A stretch of DNA of 64,000 nt from the NCBI RefSeq assembly GCF_001690985.1, contig NZ_MAJS01000068.1, forward strand, positions 1 to 64,000, in the 5' to 3' direction. Below the pieces are notes generated by a model that was given only the letters and a program-made list of their open reading frames with translations, ran no database searches and was not told the origin of the DNA. Positions 51,830 to 61,999 of this stretch are shown piece by piece. The position numbers were made by a program, and so were the translations under genes. Each line of letters starts with the position of its first letter. The stretch's first letter is position 1. The stretch is from Aliivibrio sp. 1S175. Its GTDB lineage: Bacteria > Pseudomonadota > Gammaproteobacteria > Enterobacterales > Vibrionaceae.

Positions 51830-54800
51830 TTAAGTTTTTTGCAAGACACCCAACGGCCGCCAATTTATTAATGCTCTCTATATTGCTGCTTGGTTTAGTG
51901 TCGCTATCTCAATTAAAGCGTGAAACGTTTCCTGAATTTAGCCCGCCTTATATTTTGGCTGGTGTCGTTTATCCTGGTGCGTCGCCACAAGAAGTGGAAG
52001 AGAGCATTTGTGTTCGGATGGAGGACGCCGTTGATGGCCTAGGAAATATAGAAGAAACAAAATGTGAGGCCATTGAAGGTTCTGCTCGTTTAGTTATTAA
52101 GCTGAATGAAAAAGCAGATATAGGACGAATGCTGGTTGATGTTCAAACTCAAATTGATTCGATTAATGATTTCCCTAAAGAGATAGAATCTCCGGTAGTT
52201 CAAGAGCTAGATTGGAATGAACCAGTGGTGGATGTGGCAATTACGGCTGATACCACATGGCCAGAGTTGAAGGCGTATGCTGAAAAATTGAAACAAAGTT
52301 TAAAGCTTGATTATGATGTTTCTTTGGTTGAAGTTAGTGGGTTTTCTGATCATCAATACCGTGTTGAATTAAATGAAAGTGCGATTCGTCAGCTTGGCTT
52401 AAATGTTGGAGATATTGCGAATAAACTGGCTGAACAAAATGTAAAATTACCGAGTGGAAACATTGAAACCCCAGAGAAAAACTTTTTAATTCGTTTCGAT
52501 GAAAGAAAAACAACACCTCAAGAATTAGCAAAAACGGTGATGGGGGCGTCGGATAATGGTGCATTGATCCGTTTAGATGATATTGCCACGATAACCGATC
52601 GCTTTGAGCTTGATGAACAAAAAGTATTGTTTGATGGTAAGCCGTCAGCCTTACTTAAGATCAGTAAAAATAAAGAAGAAGACGCTTTGCGCATTAAAGA
52701 TCGTGTGACTGAGTTTGTTCAATATCAGCAGTCCATCGCTCCTGATGGTGTTTCATTAGAAATGACGAATGATCTTTCTTCTTTATTATGGGATCGATTA
52801 ACCATGATGGTAAAAAATGGTTGGCAAGGGATCATTCTTGTATTTTTAACCATGTGGCTATTTTTTACTTTCCGTTACTCTTTTTGGGTTGCTGCAGGTT
52901 TGCCGGTTGCGTTTCTTGGTGGCTTATTTTTAATGGCGAGTTTAGGGCTTTCTATTAATATTATGTCACTCGTCGCCCTGTTGATGGCAATAGGGATCAT
53001 GATGGATGATGCCATTGTAATTGCAGAATCGATTGCCTCACATTTAGATCGGGGACAAGAGATAGATGATGCGGTGTATAACGGCGTCAAAAAAGTATTT
53101 CCCGGCGTATTGTCTTCTTTCTTAACGACAGTGTGTATTTTTGGTAGCTTGATGTTTCTACAAGGAGAAATGGGGGCGGTACTGAAGGTTATTCCTCAAG
53201 TGCTTATTCTTGTATTAACTCTGAGCCTAATTGAAGCATTTTTAATTCTTCCAAATCATTTAAGCCACTCTTTACATAAAGCGAAAAAAGATAAGCCAAT
53301 TACTGGTTTTAAAAAGAAAGTGTTAGATCGTTTTGAACACTTTAGAAATGTCACTTTAGTGAAAGCAGTAACCAAGGTAGTAGAGTGGCGTTACGCTTTT
53401 TTAGGTGCCGTGATTGCCAGTTTATTGATTTCTTTTTCACTCATTTCTGGTGGCGCGCTTAAGTTTGTCGGTTTTCCTGAATTAGATGGTGATATTGCAG
53501 AAGCTCGAATTATCCTACCACCTGGAACATCACTTTCTCAGACTGAAATTGTAGTAGATAAAATTGTCTTTGCGGCAGAGAAACTAAATAAAGAATGGAG
53601 TGAAAAGAACGAAGAGGGTCGCCAACTTGTTGAGCATATCACTCAGCAATTTAATACTAATGCAGACGCGAGTGAATCAGGTCCTCACTTGGCGACCATT
53701 CGTTTAGATTTATTAGGGGCAGAAAAACGAAATACACTCATTGATGATTTTATTGATGCGTGGCGTGCAGAAGTTGGAGAGTTAGCAGACCCAATAACCA
53801 TGGTTTATAAACAACCGACGATGGGGCCGGGTGGTAGAGCGATTGAAATTCGCATGATGGATGATGATTTACATACGTTAAAGTCTGCCTCCTTAGAAGT
53901 ACAAGCTTATCTCAATGAATTTTCAGGGGTTTATGGTGTTCTTGATGATATGCGAATGGGCAAGGAAGAAGTGCTTGTGAAGCTTCGCCCGGGGGCTGAA
54001 ACCTATGGAGTTACAGGCCAATTGGTTGCTAATCAATTACGCGCTGCTTACTTTGGACAAACGGCTGATGAGATCCAACTTGGTGTTGAAAATATTGAAA
54101 TTGAAGTGCGTTTAAATAAAGAACAAGCGGGTAATTTGCATACTCTGGAAAACTTTCCAATCATTTTACCTACTGGAGGCCAAATACCTTTAGCCTCTGT
54201 TGCAACATTAGATTTTCAGCGTAATTATGTTCGAATTCAACGTATTAATGGATTAAGAACCTTAAGTGTCTTCGGTGATGTTCATGCATCACAAGTGAGT
54301 TCGACCGAAGTGTTAAATCAATTTAGAAAAGAGCTTGCTCCTGAACTTCAGAAAAAATACCCAAGCTTACGTTTTGATTTTGAAGGGGAAGCGAAAGATA
54401 CCGCAGAAACAGGACAATCAATGGGCACGGGATTCATGCTGGGTTTATTTGGTGTCTTTGTTATCTTGAGTTTTCAATTTAGAAGTTACCTTGAACCTTT
54501 TGTGGTTATGCTTGCGATTCCACTAGCCTTGATAGGTGTCCTATGGGGGCATGTATTATTAAACCATCCATTAAGTATGCCGAGTATTATGGGATTTGTT
54601 TCTTTGGCGGGCATCGTGGTCAATGATTCAATTTTATTAGTGCAATACATTCGACATCATGTTGATGATGGAGATTCGGTGTATGAATCTGTTGTGAAAG
54701 CGAGCCAAGAAAGGTTTAGAGCGGTATTTTTGACATCAATTACTACTGCTGCTGGGTTGTTGCCTTTATTACTTGAAACCAGTTTACAAGCTCAGGTTAT

Positions 54801-54930
54801 TCAGCCACTCGTCGTTTCTATTGTATTTGGTATTTTTACATCAACGCTATTAGTACTCTTCATGATCCCAGCGGCTTACGCCATATTAGCTGATTTTGGC
54901 TTAGTTAAGAAACATGAAGAACTGCACTAA
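51826..54930 (+). CDS. RND-family efflux pump, inner-membrane transporter
   Basis: The 1034-residue pump has the AcrB/MdtB layout: a first membrane helix, a large periplasmic loop, six more helices including VALLMAIGIMMDDAIVIAES, a second loop and a final helix set with GFVSLAGIVVNDSILLVQ. The paired acidic residues in helix 4 (MMDDA) carry protons. The substrate is unknown. No outer-membrane channel gene follows, so a TolC-type partner must come from elsewhere. Confidence 0.92.
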   Translation: MIKFFARHPTAANLLMLSILLLGLVSLSQLKRETFPEFSPPYILAGVVYPGASPQEVEESICVRMEDAVDGLGNIEETKCEAIEGSARLVIKLNEKADIGRMLVDVQTQIDSINDFPKEIESPVVQELDWNEPVVDVAITADTTWPELKAYAEKLKQSLKLDYDVSLVEVSGFSDHQYRVELNESAIRQLGLNVGDIANKLAEQNVKLPSGNIETPEKNFLIRFDERKTTPQELAKTVMGASDNGALIRLDDIATITDRFELDEQKVLFDGKPSALLKISKNKEEDALRIKDRVTEFVQYQQSIAPDGVSLEMTNDLSSLLWDRLTMMVKNGWQGIILVFLTMWLFFTFRYSFWVAAGLPVAFLGGLFLMASLGLSINIMSLVALLMAIGIMMDDAIVIAESIASHLDRGQEIDDAVYNGVKKVFPGVLSSFLTTVCIFGSLMFLQGEMGAVLKVIPQVLILVLTLSLIEAFLILPNHLSHSLHKAKKDKPITGFKKKVLDRFEHFRNVTLVKAVTKVVEWRYAFLGAVIASLLISFSLISGGALKFVGFPELDGDIAEARIILPPGTSLSQTEIVVDKIVFAAEKLNKEWSEKNEEGRQLVEHITQQFNTNADASESGPHLATIRLDLLGAEKRNTLIDDFIDAWRAEVGELADPITMVYKQPTMGPGGRAIEIRMMDDDLHTLKSASLEVQAYLNEFSGVYGVLDDMRMGKEEVLVKLRPGAETYGVTGQLVANQLRAAYFGQTADEIQLGVENIEIEVRLNKEQAGNLHTLENFPIILPTGGQIPLASVATLDFQRNYVRIQRINGLRTLSVFGDVHASQVSSTEVLNQFRKELAPELQKKYPSLRFDFEGEAKDTAETGQSMGTGFMLGLFGVFVILSFQFRSYLEPFVVMLAIPLALIGVLWGHVLLNHPLSMPSIMGFVSLAGIVVNDSILLVQYIRHHVDDGDSVYESVVKASQERFRAVFLTSITTAAGLLPLLLETSLQAQVIQPLVVSIVFGIFTSTLLVLFMIPAAYAILADFGLVKKHEELH

Positions 54931-54943
54931 TAAAAGATAACGC

Positions 54944-55945
54944 TTAAAATAAAAAGAGCAAATTAACCGAAAATACAGAATCGGTTTTACTTAGCCCTGG
55001 AGGTACACGATCCAAATATTCTTGAGATTGTGCTATTTTCAGGGCAATTTCTTCCGTAATATTATTGGTGATACTGACTTCAGAATCGACACGAGTGTTA
55101 CTTTTACCGCTAATTACGGTGATGTCAGAAGCTAAGGTAATAACATCCATCGGTTTCCATGATAATGTCATGTTTGTTCGTATGATTGCTTCGGCGACCG
55201 TTTCTGGAAAGATAAGGTCATCATCATCAATTTCATCTAAATTTGGGTTTTGATAACGGTAACCAGGACCTAATTCTAATTCTAATACTAAGGTTTCAGT
55301 GTTGCTTGCTTGATAACCGACACCACCTGAAAACGTATAATCTTTAAAATAGGCACTGTATTTGGTTTCTAAACCTTTAAAGTTGGCATAAAGGTAATAA
55401 TCTGGGCTTATTTTATAGTCACTTTGTAGGTTAAGGCTTAATTGGTCTTTATCTGTTTCGCCATCGTCTTTTGATAGGTAATACTTTACTTCACCGGTGT
55501 GACGATGCTGTCCAGAAGTATAACTCGCTTCTAAACGACCATTAAGAGATTGTGAATCATCATTCCCTTTACTTGATTGATAACCAAATTCAACTTGGCT
55601 TTCCCATGGTGAAGGAGGTGCAGTATCGACTTCTTCCGAACTTACTTCACTTGGTTTTATCTTGGTGATGGCTTTTGTTTCAATAATTAATTGGTCAGAG
55701 TCTAGTTCGCAATCATCTTTTGATAGGTAATATTTTACATTATCAGTATGACTTGTTTGCCCAGAGGCATAGACAGGTTCTAGCTTACAATCTAGTGTCG
55801 TTGAATTATGACTGTCATTATCAAATTCGTTTTGTTTTTTTTCTGATGGGGGAAGTTGCGTATCAGCATCTTTTTTTTCTATCTCACTTGCATGAACAGA
55901 TGCACTGATTGCGATAAGCCCTGTAAGTAAAACTTTTTTTAACAC
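54944..55945 (-). CDS. DUF481 outer-membrane beta-barrel protein with internal duplication
   Basis: The 333-residue protein has a signal peptide (cleavage after HAS near 20) and a C-terminal barrel from about residue 115 that resembles DUF481 (YdiY-like) proteins and ends in phenylalanine (VNLLFLF). Residues 43-98 are a diverged copy of 128-181: both contain VKYYLSKDD, 83 residues apart. Two cysteines, Cys53 and Cys79, occur only in the first copy. The role is unknown. It converges on the RND pump gene. Confidence 0.8.
   Translation of the reverse strand: MLKKVLLTGLIAISASVHASEIEKKDADTQLPPSEKKQNEFDNDSHNSTTLDCKLEPVYASGQTSHTDNVKYYLSKDDCELDSDQLIIETKAITKIKPSEVSSEEVDTAPPSPWESQVEFGYQSSKGNDDSQSLNGRLEASYTSGQHRHTGEVKYYLSKDDGETDKDQLSLNLQSDYKISPDYYLYANFKGLETKYSAYFKDYTFSGGVGYQASNTETLVLELELGPGYRYQNPNLDEIDDDDLIFPETVAEAIIRTNMTLSWKPMDVITLASDITVISGKSNTRVDSEVSITNNITEEIALKIAQSQEYLDRVPPGLSKTDSVFSVNLLFLF
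55463..55738 (-). repeat. Direct repeat inside the DUF481 gene
   Basis: Positions 55463-55489 and 55712-55738 are alike at 25 of 27 bases, an offset of 249 bp (83 codons, in frame). Weaker similarity extends about 80 bp to the right of each copy. This is the DNA trace of the internal protein duplication. Confidence 0.85.
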
Positions 55946-56128
55946 GTATTAATCTCAGAAAGAATAAAGAGGACTAGATAGTATAGATGTTTTCTTCGAT
56001 TGAAGCGTTAAATTTGAGTCAAAATCTTTATTTTGCGAAAGGTTATCAGGAGATAGGCGGATAGTTATTTCATCCCTATTTCTTTTCGTTATAATGTAGA
56101 GCTAAATTTAGGATGGTGAAAAGCAGTA

Positions 56129-57526
56129 ATGGTCGATAATCGAAATCAAAACCGTAAACACGACGCTCAAGTTGATGCGTTAAAAGTACCGCCACATTCA
56201 TTAGAGGCAGAGCAATCTGTACTTGGTGGTTTACTGCTTGATAATGAACGTTGGGATACCGTTGCAGAAAAAGTAGTGGCGGGTGATTTCTATAGCCGAC
56301 CACATCGATTGATTTTTGAATCAGTTAAATCCATCTTAGAAAATAGTAATCCATTGGATTTGATCACTCTTTCTGAGCACCTTGAACGTCATGAAAGATT
56401 AGACTCTGTCGGTGGCTTTGCCTATCTTGCTGATTTAGTAAAAAACACCCCAAGTGCTGCTAACATTAATGCGTATGCCGATATTGTTCGTGAACGTGCG
56501 ATGGTTCGTAACTTGATTGGTGTAGCCAATGAAATTGCTGACGCGGGTTATGATCCTCAAGGTCGTACTTCTGAAGATTTACTGGATATGGCCGAAAGTA
56601 AGGTTTTTGCTATTGCAGAAGCGCGTACGACAGAAAATGAAGGCCCACAGACGGTCGATACCATTCTTGAGAGAACCTTAGAGCGTATTGAGCTTTTATA
56701 CCAAACACCACAAGATGGTGTGACAGGTGTTTCGACAGGGTTTACTGATCTCAATAAGAAAACCGCAGGTCTTCAAGGGTCTGATTTAATTATTGTTGCA
56801 GCGCGTCCATCGATGGGTAAAACCACCTTTGCGATGAACTTATGTGAAAATGCCGCAATGGATCAAGATAAGCCAGTATTGATTTTCTCGCTAGAGATGC
56901 CAGCCGAGCAACTAATGATGCGTATGTTGGCTTCAATGTCTCGTGTGGACCAAACTAAAATCCGTACCGGCCAATTAGACGATGAAGACTGGGCGCGTAT
57001 TTCATCGACAATGGGTATTTTGACTCAAAAGAAAAATATGTATATCGATGATAGTTCTGGGTTAACACCAACAGAGCTACGTTCTCGTGCTCGTCGAGTT
57101 GCACGTGAATCGGGTGGGTTAAGTATGATCATGATAGATTACCTTCAACTAATGCGAGTTCCTGGAATGCAGGACAACCGTACTCAAGAAATTTCAGAAA
57201 TTTCACGATCATTGAAAGCGCTAGCGAAAGAATTAAACGTTCCTGTTGTCGCACTGTCTCAACTTAACCGTTCCCTAGAGCAACGAGCAGATAAACGACC
57301 AATTAACTCAGATCTTCGTGAATCAGGTGCTATCGAGCAAGATGCCGATCTAATCATGTTTATTTACCGTGATGAGGTTTATAACCCTGAAAGTAACCGT
57401 AAAGGCATTGCAGAAATTATCCTAGGTAAGCAGCGTAACGGTCCTATCGGTTCGGTAAGTTTGACGTTCCAAGGGCAATTCTCACGCTTTGATAATTACG
57501 CAGGCCCTGCGTTTGATGACGAATAA
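56129..57526 (+). CDS. dnaB: Replicative DNA helicase DnaB
   Basis: The 465-residue hexameric helicase unwinds DNA at the replication fork. The N-terminal domain (about 20-120, PPHSLEAEQSVLGGLLLDNE) binds primase. The RecA-like domain has Walker A ARPSMGKT (225-232) and the Walker B region MIMIDYLQLMR. No intein is present. It is 9 bp before alr, an order known from other gammaproteobacteria. Confidence 0.98.
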   Translation: MVDNRNQNRKHDAQVDALKVPPHSLEAEQSVLGGLLLDNERWDTVAEKVVAGDFYSRPHRLIFESVKSILENSNPLDLITLSEHLERHERLDSVGGFAYLADLVKNTPSAANINAYADIVRERAMVRNLIGVANEIADAGYDPQGRTSEDLLDMAESKVFAIAEARTTENEGPQTVDTILERTLERIELLYQTPQDGVTGVSTGFTDLNKKTAGLQGSDLIIVAARPSMGKTTFAMNLCENAAMDQDKPVLIFSLEMPAEQLMMRMLASMSRVDQTKIRTGQLDDEDWARISSTMGILTQKKNMYIDDSSGLTPTELRSRARRVARESGGLSMIMIDYLQLMRVPGMQDNRTQEISEISRSLKALAKELNVPVVALSQLNRSLEQRADKRPINSDLRESGAIEQDADLIMFIYRDEVYNPESNRKGIAEIILGKQRNGPIGSVSLTFQGQFSRFDNYAGPAFDDE

Positions 57527-57535
57527 GGCAATAAT

Positions 57536-58618
57536 ATGAGCTACATGAAAGCGGCGGCTGCCCAAGTTGATATGTCAGCTTTAGCGCATAATTTGCAAAA
57601 GATTAAACAACAAGCTCCAAACAGTAAGCTTCTTGCTGTAGTAAAAGCCAATGGTTATGGCCATGGGCTACTAAATATAGCAAAAGGGGCGCAAGGCGCT
57701 GATGCTTTTGGTGTTGCTCGTATTGAAGAGGCTTTACAGCTTCGTGCTGGTGGTATTGTTAAGCAAGTATTGTTACTTGAAGGTTTTTATTCTGCTTGTG
57801 ATTTGCCTATTTTGGTCGCAAATAACATTCAAACAGCGGTACATTGCAAAGAGCAATTAGAAGCACTCGAAGGCGCTGAACTTGAAGGCTCAGTTGTTGT
57901 TTGGCTAAAAGTGGATTCAGGCATGCATCGTTTAGGTATTCGCCCTGAAGAATATCAAGAGTATGTTGACCGTTTGCACGCATGTAAAAACGTAGCTAAA
58001 CCATTACGTTACATGAGCCATTTTGGTTGTGCTGATGAGCTTGATAATCCAACAACCAATAAGCAAATTGATACTTTCATGTCATTAACGGATGGTTGCC
58101 AAGGTGAGCGTTCATTGGCGGCATCTGCTGGATTATTAGCGTGGCCTGATAGTCAATTAGATTGGGTTAGACCAGGTATCATTATGTATGGTGTATCTCC
58201 TTTTTCTAATCAATCAGCACAAGAGTTAGGTTATTTACCTACGATGACCCTAACCTCTCATTTGATTGCCGTTCGTGATGTAAAAGCGGGTGAAAGTGTC
58301 GGTTATGGTGCGATGTGGACGAGTGAGCGAGACACTAAAATTGGAGTTATCGCTATTGGCTATGGGGATGGTTACCCAATAGCAGCACCTAATGGAACTC
58401 CTGTCTTAGTCAATGGTCGTAAAGTTTCAATCGCAGGTCGTGTGTCTATGGATATGCTGACGGTTGATCTAGGTCCGGAAGCAAAAGATAAAGTGGGCGA
58501 TGAAGCCGTTTTGTGGGGGCGAGATCTTCCTGCTGAAGAAGTCGCTGAACACATCGGAACTATTGCTTATGAGTTAGTGACAAAACTAACATCACGAGTA
58601 CAGATGCTATACATTTAA
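57536..58618 (+). CDS. alr: Alanine racemase
   Basis: The 360-residue PLP enzyme makes D-alanine for peptidoglycan. The cofactor lysine is Lys37 in [10 protein letters not shown]. The second catalytic base, tyrosine, is in [15 protein letters not shown] at 57536 has AAGG eight bases upstream; Met4 is a weaker alternative. The stop overlaps the next gene's ATG by one base. Confidence 0.97.
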   Translation: MSYMKAAAAQVDMSALAHNLQKIKQQAPNSKLLAVVKANGYGHGLLNIAKGAQGADAFGVARIEEALQLRAGGIVKQVLLLEGFYSACDLPILVANNIQTAVHCKEQLEALEGAELEGSVVVWLKVDSGMHRLGIRPEEYQEYVDRLHACKNVAKPLRYMSHFGCADELDNPTTNKQIDTFMSLTDGCQGERSLAASAGLLAWPDSQLDWVRPGIIMYGVSPFSNQSAQELGYLPTMTLTSHLIAVRDVKAGESVGYGAMWTSERDTKIGVIAIGYGDGYPIAAPNGTPVLVNGRKVSIAGRVSMDMLTVDLGPEAKDKVGDEAVLWGRDLPAEEVAEHIGTIAYELVTKLTSRVQMLYI

Positions 58619-59853
58619 TGAGATCTATCTTGAATTCATTTCTTTTTAAAAGCGCTACTGGTTTGGCGCTTTTTCTTATTTTACCTTTTTATTTTTTAAG
58701 CAATGCATTTGCTGAAGAGGGTATTTGGCCAACGTCATTACCTGAAACGTCGGCTGTTCCTTTTATGTTTTCGTCTGAGAGCTTGGGGACTACAGTAGGC
58801 GCCGCTGCTGTGATGAAGGGGGTAGGTCAACCTCAAGCGACATTATTTGCAGCGGGACTCTATTCCAATAAGGGGTCTTACATGACGTACTTATCTGCGA
58901 ATAACTTTCAAATCGGTCATTCATGGTTGGTGGGAGCCAGTGCTTATAATGCCAACTTCAAAGACATGGATTATCATCTTGGAGCAGCCGGTAGTAACAG
59001 TTCTTCTGTTAATGATGAAGTTTTTACTGATGGTGTTGAATCACAATATCACCTCACGGCTAATTATATTCTTCCGATCGGTAATGCAAAAAAGATCGGT
59101 GCAAAAGCGGCTTATATGCCTAACCGAGAAGTGAAAAACTATAACCCATTAGAAAGTGGCGTTTCGAGTATTGAGCTGAGTCCTTTTTATTATTCTCGTG
59201 TTTTATCCGATGTTGCAGGGTGGGATGAGCCCGATGCTAATTGGGGCATGAAGGTAAATTTTGATTGGGATAACCGAAATAGTGTAAGAAACACGACTCA
59301 CGGCTCGCGCACCGAATTAGATTTTGCCTATTCACCAGAAACCAGTGAACAAGAAGAGTGGTGGACATGGGAGTTTCAACAAAGTGCTTTCTTTGATTTA
59401 GGTAGCTTGGGGAATGTGATAAATAAACAGGTTCTGGCCTTTGATTTTTATATCGCGGATACACCAAGTTGGCAATCTGATTCGCATCAACCTCCAGAAT
59501 ATGCAGGGATAAAACTAGGGGGGATTTATCGTCTACGTAGCTACGGTGGTGGACGGTTCCATGGCCGCTCAGCTATTAATTACTCCGCGGAATACCGAGT
59601 TATGCCTGATTGGCAACCCTTAGAAGATTGGCCTATTTTTAATCTTTATGATGTACCTTGGTGGCAATGGGTCGCATTTGTTGATGTAGGGCGGGTTGCT
59701 GATGAGTTTTCACTGTCTACATTACATGAGGATATGAAGTGGAGTGCAGGTGGTGCAATTCGTTTTCAAGTTGAAGGTATTGTTGTCCGTACTGAAATGT
59801 CGAAAGGAAGTGAAGAAAGTGTCTTTCGAGTTATGATTAATCAGCCATTCTAA
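58618..59853 (+). CDS. Omp85-type outer-membrane barrel without POTRA domains
   Basis: This 411-residue protein has a signal peptide (hydrophobic 12-27, cleavage after AFA at 32) and then directly a beta-rich sequence ending in phenylalanine. YRLRSYGGGRFHGRSAINYS followed by AEYR resembles the conserved loop of BamA/TamA-family (surface antigen D15) barrels. No POTRA domain lies between signal and barrel. It starts on the alr stop codon (TAATGA-type overlap), so it is co-expressed with alr. Its function is not known. Confidence 0.75.
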   Translation: MRSILNSFLFKSATGLALFLILPFYFLSNAFAEEGIWPTSLPETSAVPFMFSSESLGTTVGAAAVMKGVGQPQATLFAAGLYSNKGSYMTYLSANNFQIGHSWLVGASAYNANFKDMDYHLGAAGSNSSSVNDEVFTDGVESQYHLTANYILPIGNAKKIGAKAAYMPNREVKNYNPLESGVSSIELSPFYYSRVLSDVAGWDEPDANWGMKVNFDWDNRNSVRNTTHGSRTELDFAYSPETSEQEEWWTWEFQQSAFFDLGSLGNVINKQVLAFDFYIADTPSWQSDSHQPPEYAGIKLGGIYRLRSYGGGRFHGRSAINYSAEYRVMPDWQPLEDWPIFNLYDVPWWQWVAFVDVGRVADEFSLSTLHEDMKWSAGGAIRFQVEGIVVRTEMSKGSEESVFRVMINQPF

Positions 59854-60073
59854 TCGATTAATTACGAGAAAAATGACTTGAGTACTAGAGTTCTGTAATT
59901 TTGATAGTGATAATGTTCACTTATAGAAGTTTTAATGTGACCTAACTCAAAAAGGGTGAGCGTAGTTTTGGTCATAATATATAAAGTTCACCATATTTTT
60001 TAGATTCGTATAAACGGGGCGTTCAGAAATTTATTTTTGAGCCAACAAACCTACTACACGGGATATTTTTACC
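59854..60073. other. Intergenic region upstream of pgi
   Basis: This 220-bp gap must contain the pgi promoter. Several AT-rich -10-like words exist (for example GATAAT near 59908), but none has a convincing -35 partner. I see no repeat, hairpin terminator or gene. Confidence 0.4.
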
Positions 60074-61726
60074 ATGTTAAAAAACATCAACCCAACAGAA
60101 ACTCAAGCTTGGGCAGACTTAACTGCACATTTTGAAACCGCACAAAACATGAATTTGTCAGATTTGTTTGCTGCGGATGCTCAACGTTTTGATAAATTTT
60201 CAACAACGTTTGGTCAAGATATCTTAGTGGATTTCTCTAAGAACTTAGTAACAGAAGAAACAATGAAGCATTTGTTCTCTTTGGCTGAGCAAACTGAATT
60301 ATCAGAAGCAATTAACGCGATGTTCAGTGGTGAAAAAATCAATAAAACTGAAGGTCGTTCAGTACTTCATACAGCACTACGCAATCGCAGTAACACGCCA
60401 GTGATTGTTGATGGTGAAGATGTAATGCCTGCGATTAATGCCGTACTAGAGAAAATGAAAGGTTTCACTGAGCGTTTAATTTCTGGTGAGTGGAAAGGTT
60501 ATACTGGTAAAGAAATTACAGATATCGTAAACATCGGTATCGGTGGTTCAGACCTTGGTCCTTACATGGTATCTGAAGCACTTGCACCATACAAAACACG
60601 CCTAAATATGCATTTTGTTTCAAACGTAGATGGCACACACATTGTTGAAACATTGAAGCCATTAAATCCAGAAACGACGTTGTTCTTAATCGCATCGAAA
60701 ACATTCACGACTCAAGAAACAATGACGAATGCACACAGTGCGCGTGATTGGTTCCTAGCTGAAGCTGGCGATCAAGCACACGTGGCTAAGCATTTTGCTG
60801 CACTATCAACGAATGCAGAATCAGTGTCTGAGTTTGGTATCGATACTGATAACATGTTTGAATTCTGGGATTGGGTTGGTGGTCGTTATTCTCTATGGTC
60901 AGCAATCGGTCTTTCAATTGCACTAGCGGTTGGTTTTGATAACTTTGTTGAGCTTCTTGAAGGCGCTCATGAAGTGGATAACCATTTTGCTAATACGGAT
61001 CTTGAAAACAATGTTCCAGTTATTCTGGCACTAATTGGCCTATGGTATAACAACTTCCACGGTGCAGAATCAGAATCAATTCTTCCATACGACCAGTATC
61101 TACACCGTTTTGCTGCGTACTTCCAACAAGGTAACATGGAATCAAATGGTAAATGTGTAGACCGTAACGGTAACCCTGTTGATTACCAAACGGGTCCAAT
61201 CATTTGGGGCGAACCAGGCACAAATGGTCAACACGCGTTTTACCAATTGATCCACCAAGGTACAAAATTAATTCCTTGTGACTTTATTGCACCTGCAATC
61301 AGCCACAACCAAGTGGGTGATCACCATCAAAAACTAATGTCTAACTTCTTTGCACAAACAGAAGCGTTAGCATTTGGTAAAACAGAAGAGACGGTTCGTG
61401 CAGAATTTGCAGCGGCTGGTAAAACAGAAGCAGAAATGGCTGAGTTGGTTGCATTTAAAGTATTTGCTGGTAACCGCCCAACAAACTCTATCTTAGTTAA
61501 ACAAGTAACGCCTAAAACATTGGGTAACTTGATTGCAATGTACGAACACAAAATTTTTGTACAAGGTGTGATTTGGAATATCTTCAGCTTTGACCAATGG
61601 GGTGTAGAACTAGGTAAGCAACTGGCTAACCAAATTCTTCCTGAACTGGCTGACGATAAAGCGGTAACGTCTCACGACAGTTCAACAAACGGCTTAATCA
61701 ACGCATTTAAAGCATACAAAGCTTAA
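60074..61726 (+). CDS. pgi: Glucose-6-phosphate isomerase
   Basis: The 550-residue enzyme interconverts glucose and fructose 6-phosphates. Family signatures are present: [18 protein letters not shown] with the phosphate loop, and [20 protein letters not shown], while [16 protein letters not shown] is the first signature pattern. Length matches E. coli Pgi (549). It is a single gene ended by a UUCG-loop terminator. Confidence 0.97.
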   Translation: MLKNINPTETQAWADLTAHFETAQNMNLSDLFAADAQRFDKFSTTFGQDILVDFSKNLVTEETMKHLFSLAEQTELSEAINAMFSGEKINKTEGRSVLHTALRNRSNTPVIVDGEDVMPAINAVLEKMKGFTERLISGEWKGYTGKEITDIVNIGIGGSDLGPYMVSEALAPYKTRLNMHFVSNVDGTHIVETLKPLNPETTLFLIASKTFTTQETMTNAHSARDWFLAEAGDQAHVAKHFAALSTNAESVSEFGIDTDNMFEFWDWVGGRYSLWSAIGLSIALAVGFDNFVELLEGAHEVDNHFANTDLENNVPVILALIGLWYNNFHGAESESILPYDQYLHRFAAYFQQGNMESNGKCVDRNGNPVDYQTGPIIWGEPGTNGQHAFYQLIHQGTKLIPCDFIAPAISHNQVGDHHQKLMSNFFAQTEALAFGKTEETVRAEFAAAGKTEAEMAELVAFKVFAGNRPTNSILVKQVTPKTLGNLIAMYEHKIFVQGVIWNIFSFDQWGVELGKQLANQILPELADDKAVTSHDSSTNGLINAFKAYKA

Positions 61727-61752
61727 TCGTTAAGTTATAAAATTTATTAATT

Positions 61753-61783
61753 AAAAGAGCTGACTTCGGTCGGCTCTTTTTGT
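61753..61783 (+). terminator. Terminator after pgi with UUCG loop
   Basis: AAAAGAGCTGAC (61753-61764), loop TTCG, then GTCGGCTCTTTT (61769-61780): a 12-bp stem with one G-U pair and a stable tetraloop, followed by T residues. It lies 27 bp after pgi. Confidence 0.93.
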
Positions 61784-61787
61784 ATTT

Positions 61788-61880
61788 ATACCAATCCACA
61801 TAAATATTTGATCATTCTTGCTTGTTAAAATCGATTTTTCTTACGCAATTATCTGATCAACTACTTATCCGGATTGGTAT
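61788..61880. repeat. 93-bp hairpin element with ATACCAATCC ends
   Basis: Perfect 10-bp terminal inverted repeats (ATACCAATCC at 61788-61797, GGATTGGTAT at 61871-61880) continue as an imperfect palindrome across the whole element, with TTGATCA in both arms. It has no coding capacity and looks like a miniature inverted-repeat element. Confidence 0.7.
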
Positions 61881-61902
61881 TATTTATCGATATTACAGGC
61901 AA

Positions 61903-61948
61903 TAAAAAAGGCTGATACTTAAATATCAACCTCTATCATTTCCTGAAT
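61903..61948 (-). terminator. Terminator after the CheX-like gene, sharing sequence with the leu terminator
   Basis: GGCTGATA (61910-61917) pairs with TATCAACC (61924-61931), one G-U pair. On - it runs into TTTTTTATT. The flank ATATCAACCTCTATCATTTC then CTGAATCC (61923-61950) is almost the same as at 45290-45317. Confidence 0.82.
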
Positions 61949-61965
61949 CCTTTAGTTCTTGCTTT

Positions 61966-61999
61966 TGCTCTTATAGAAGCGCAGCGTTCTAGTTTCTGC
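61966..61999. repeat. Short copy of the dispersed intergenic repeat
   Basis: GCTCTTATAGAAGCGCAGCG followed by TTCTAGTTTCTG shares the CTCTTATAG start and the CTAGTTTCTG end with the longer copy at 36783-36827, but lacks part of the middle. It abuts the end of the CheX-like gene. Confidence 0.6.
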
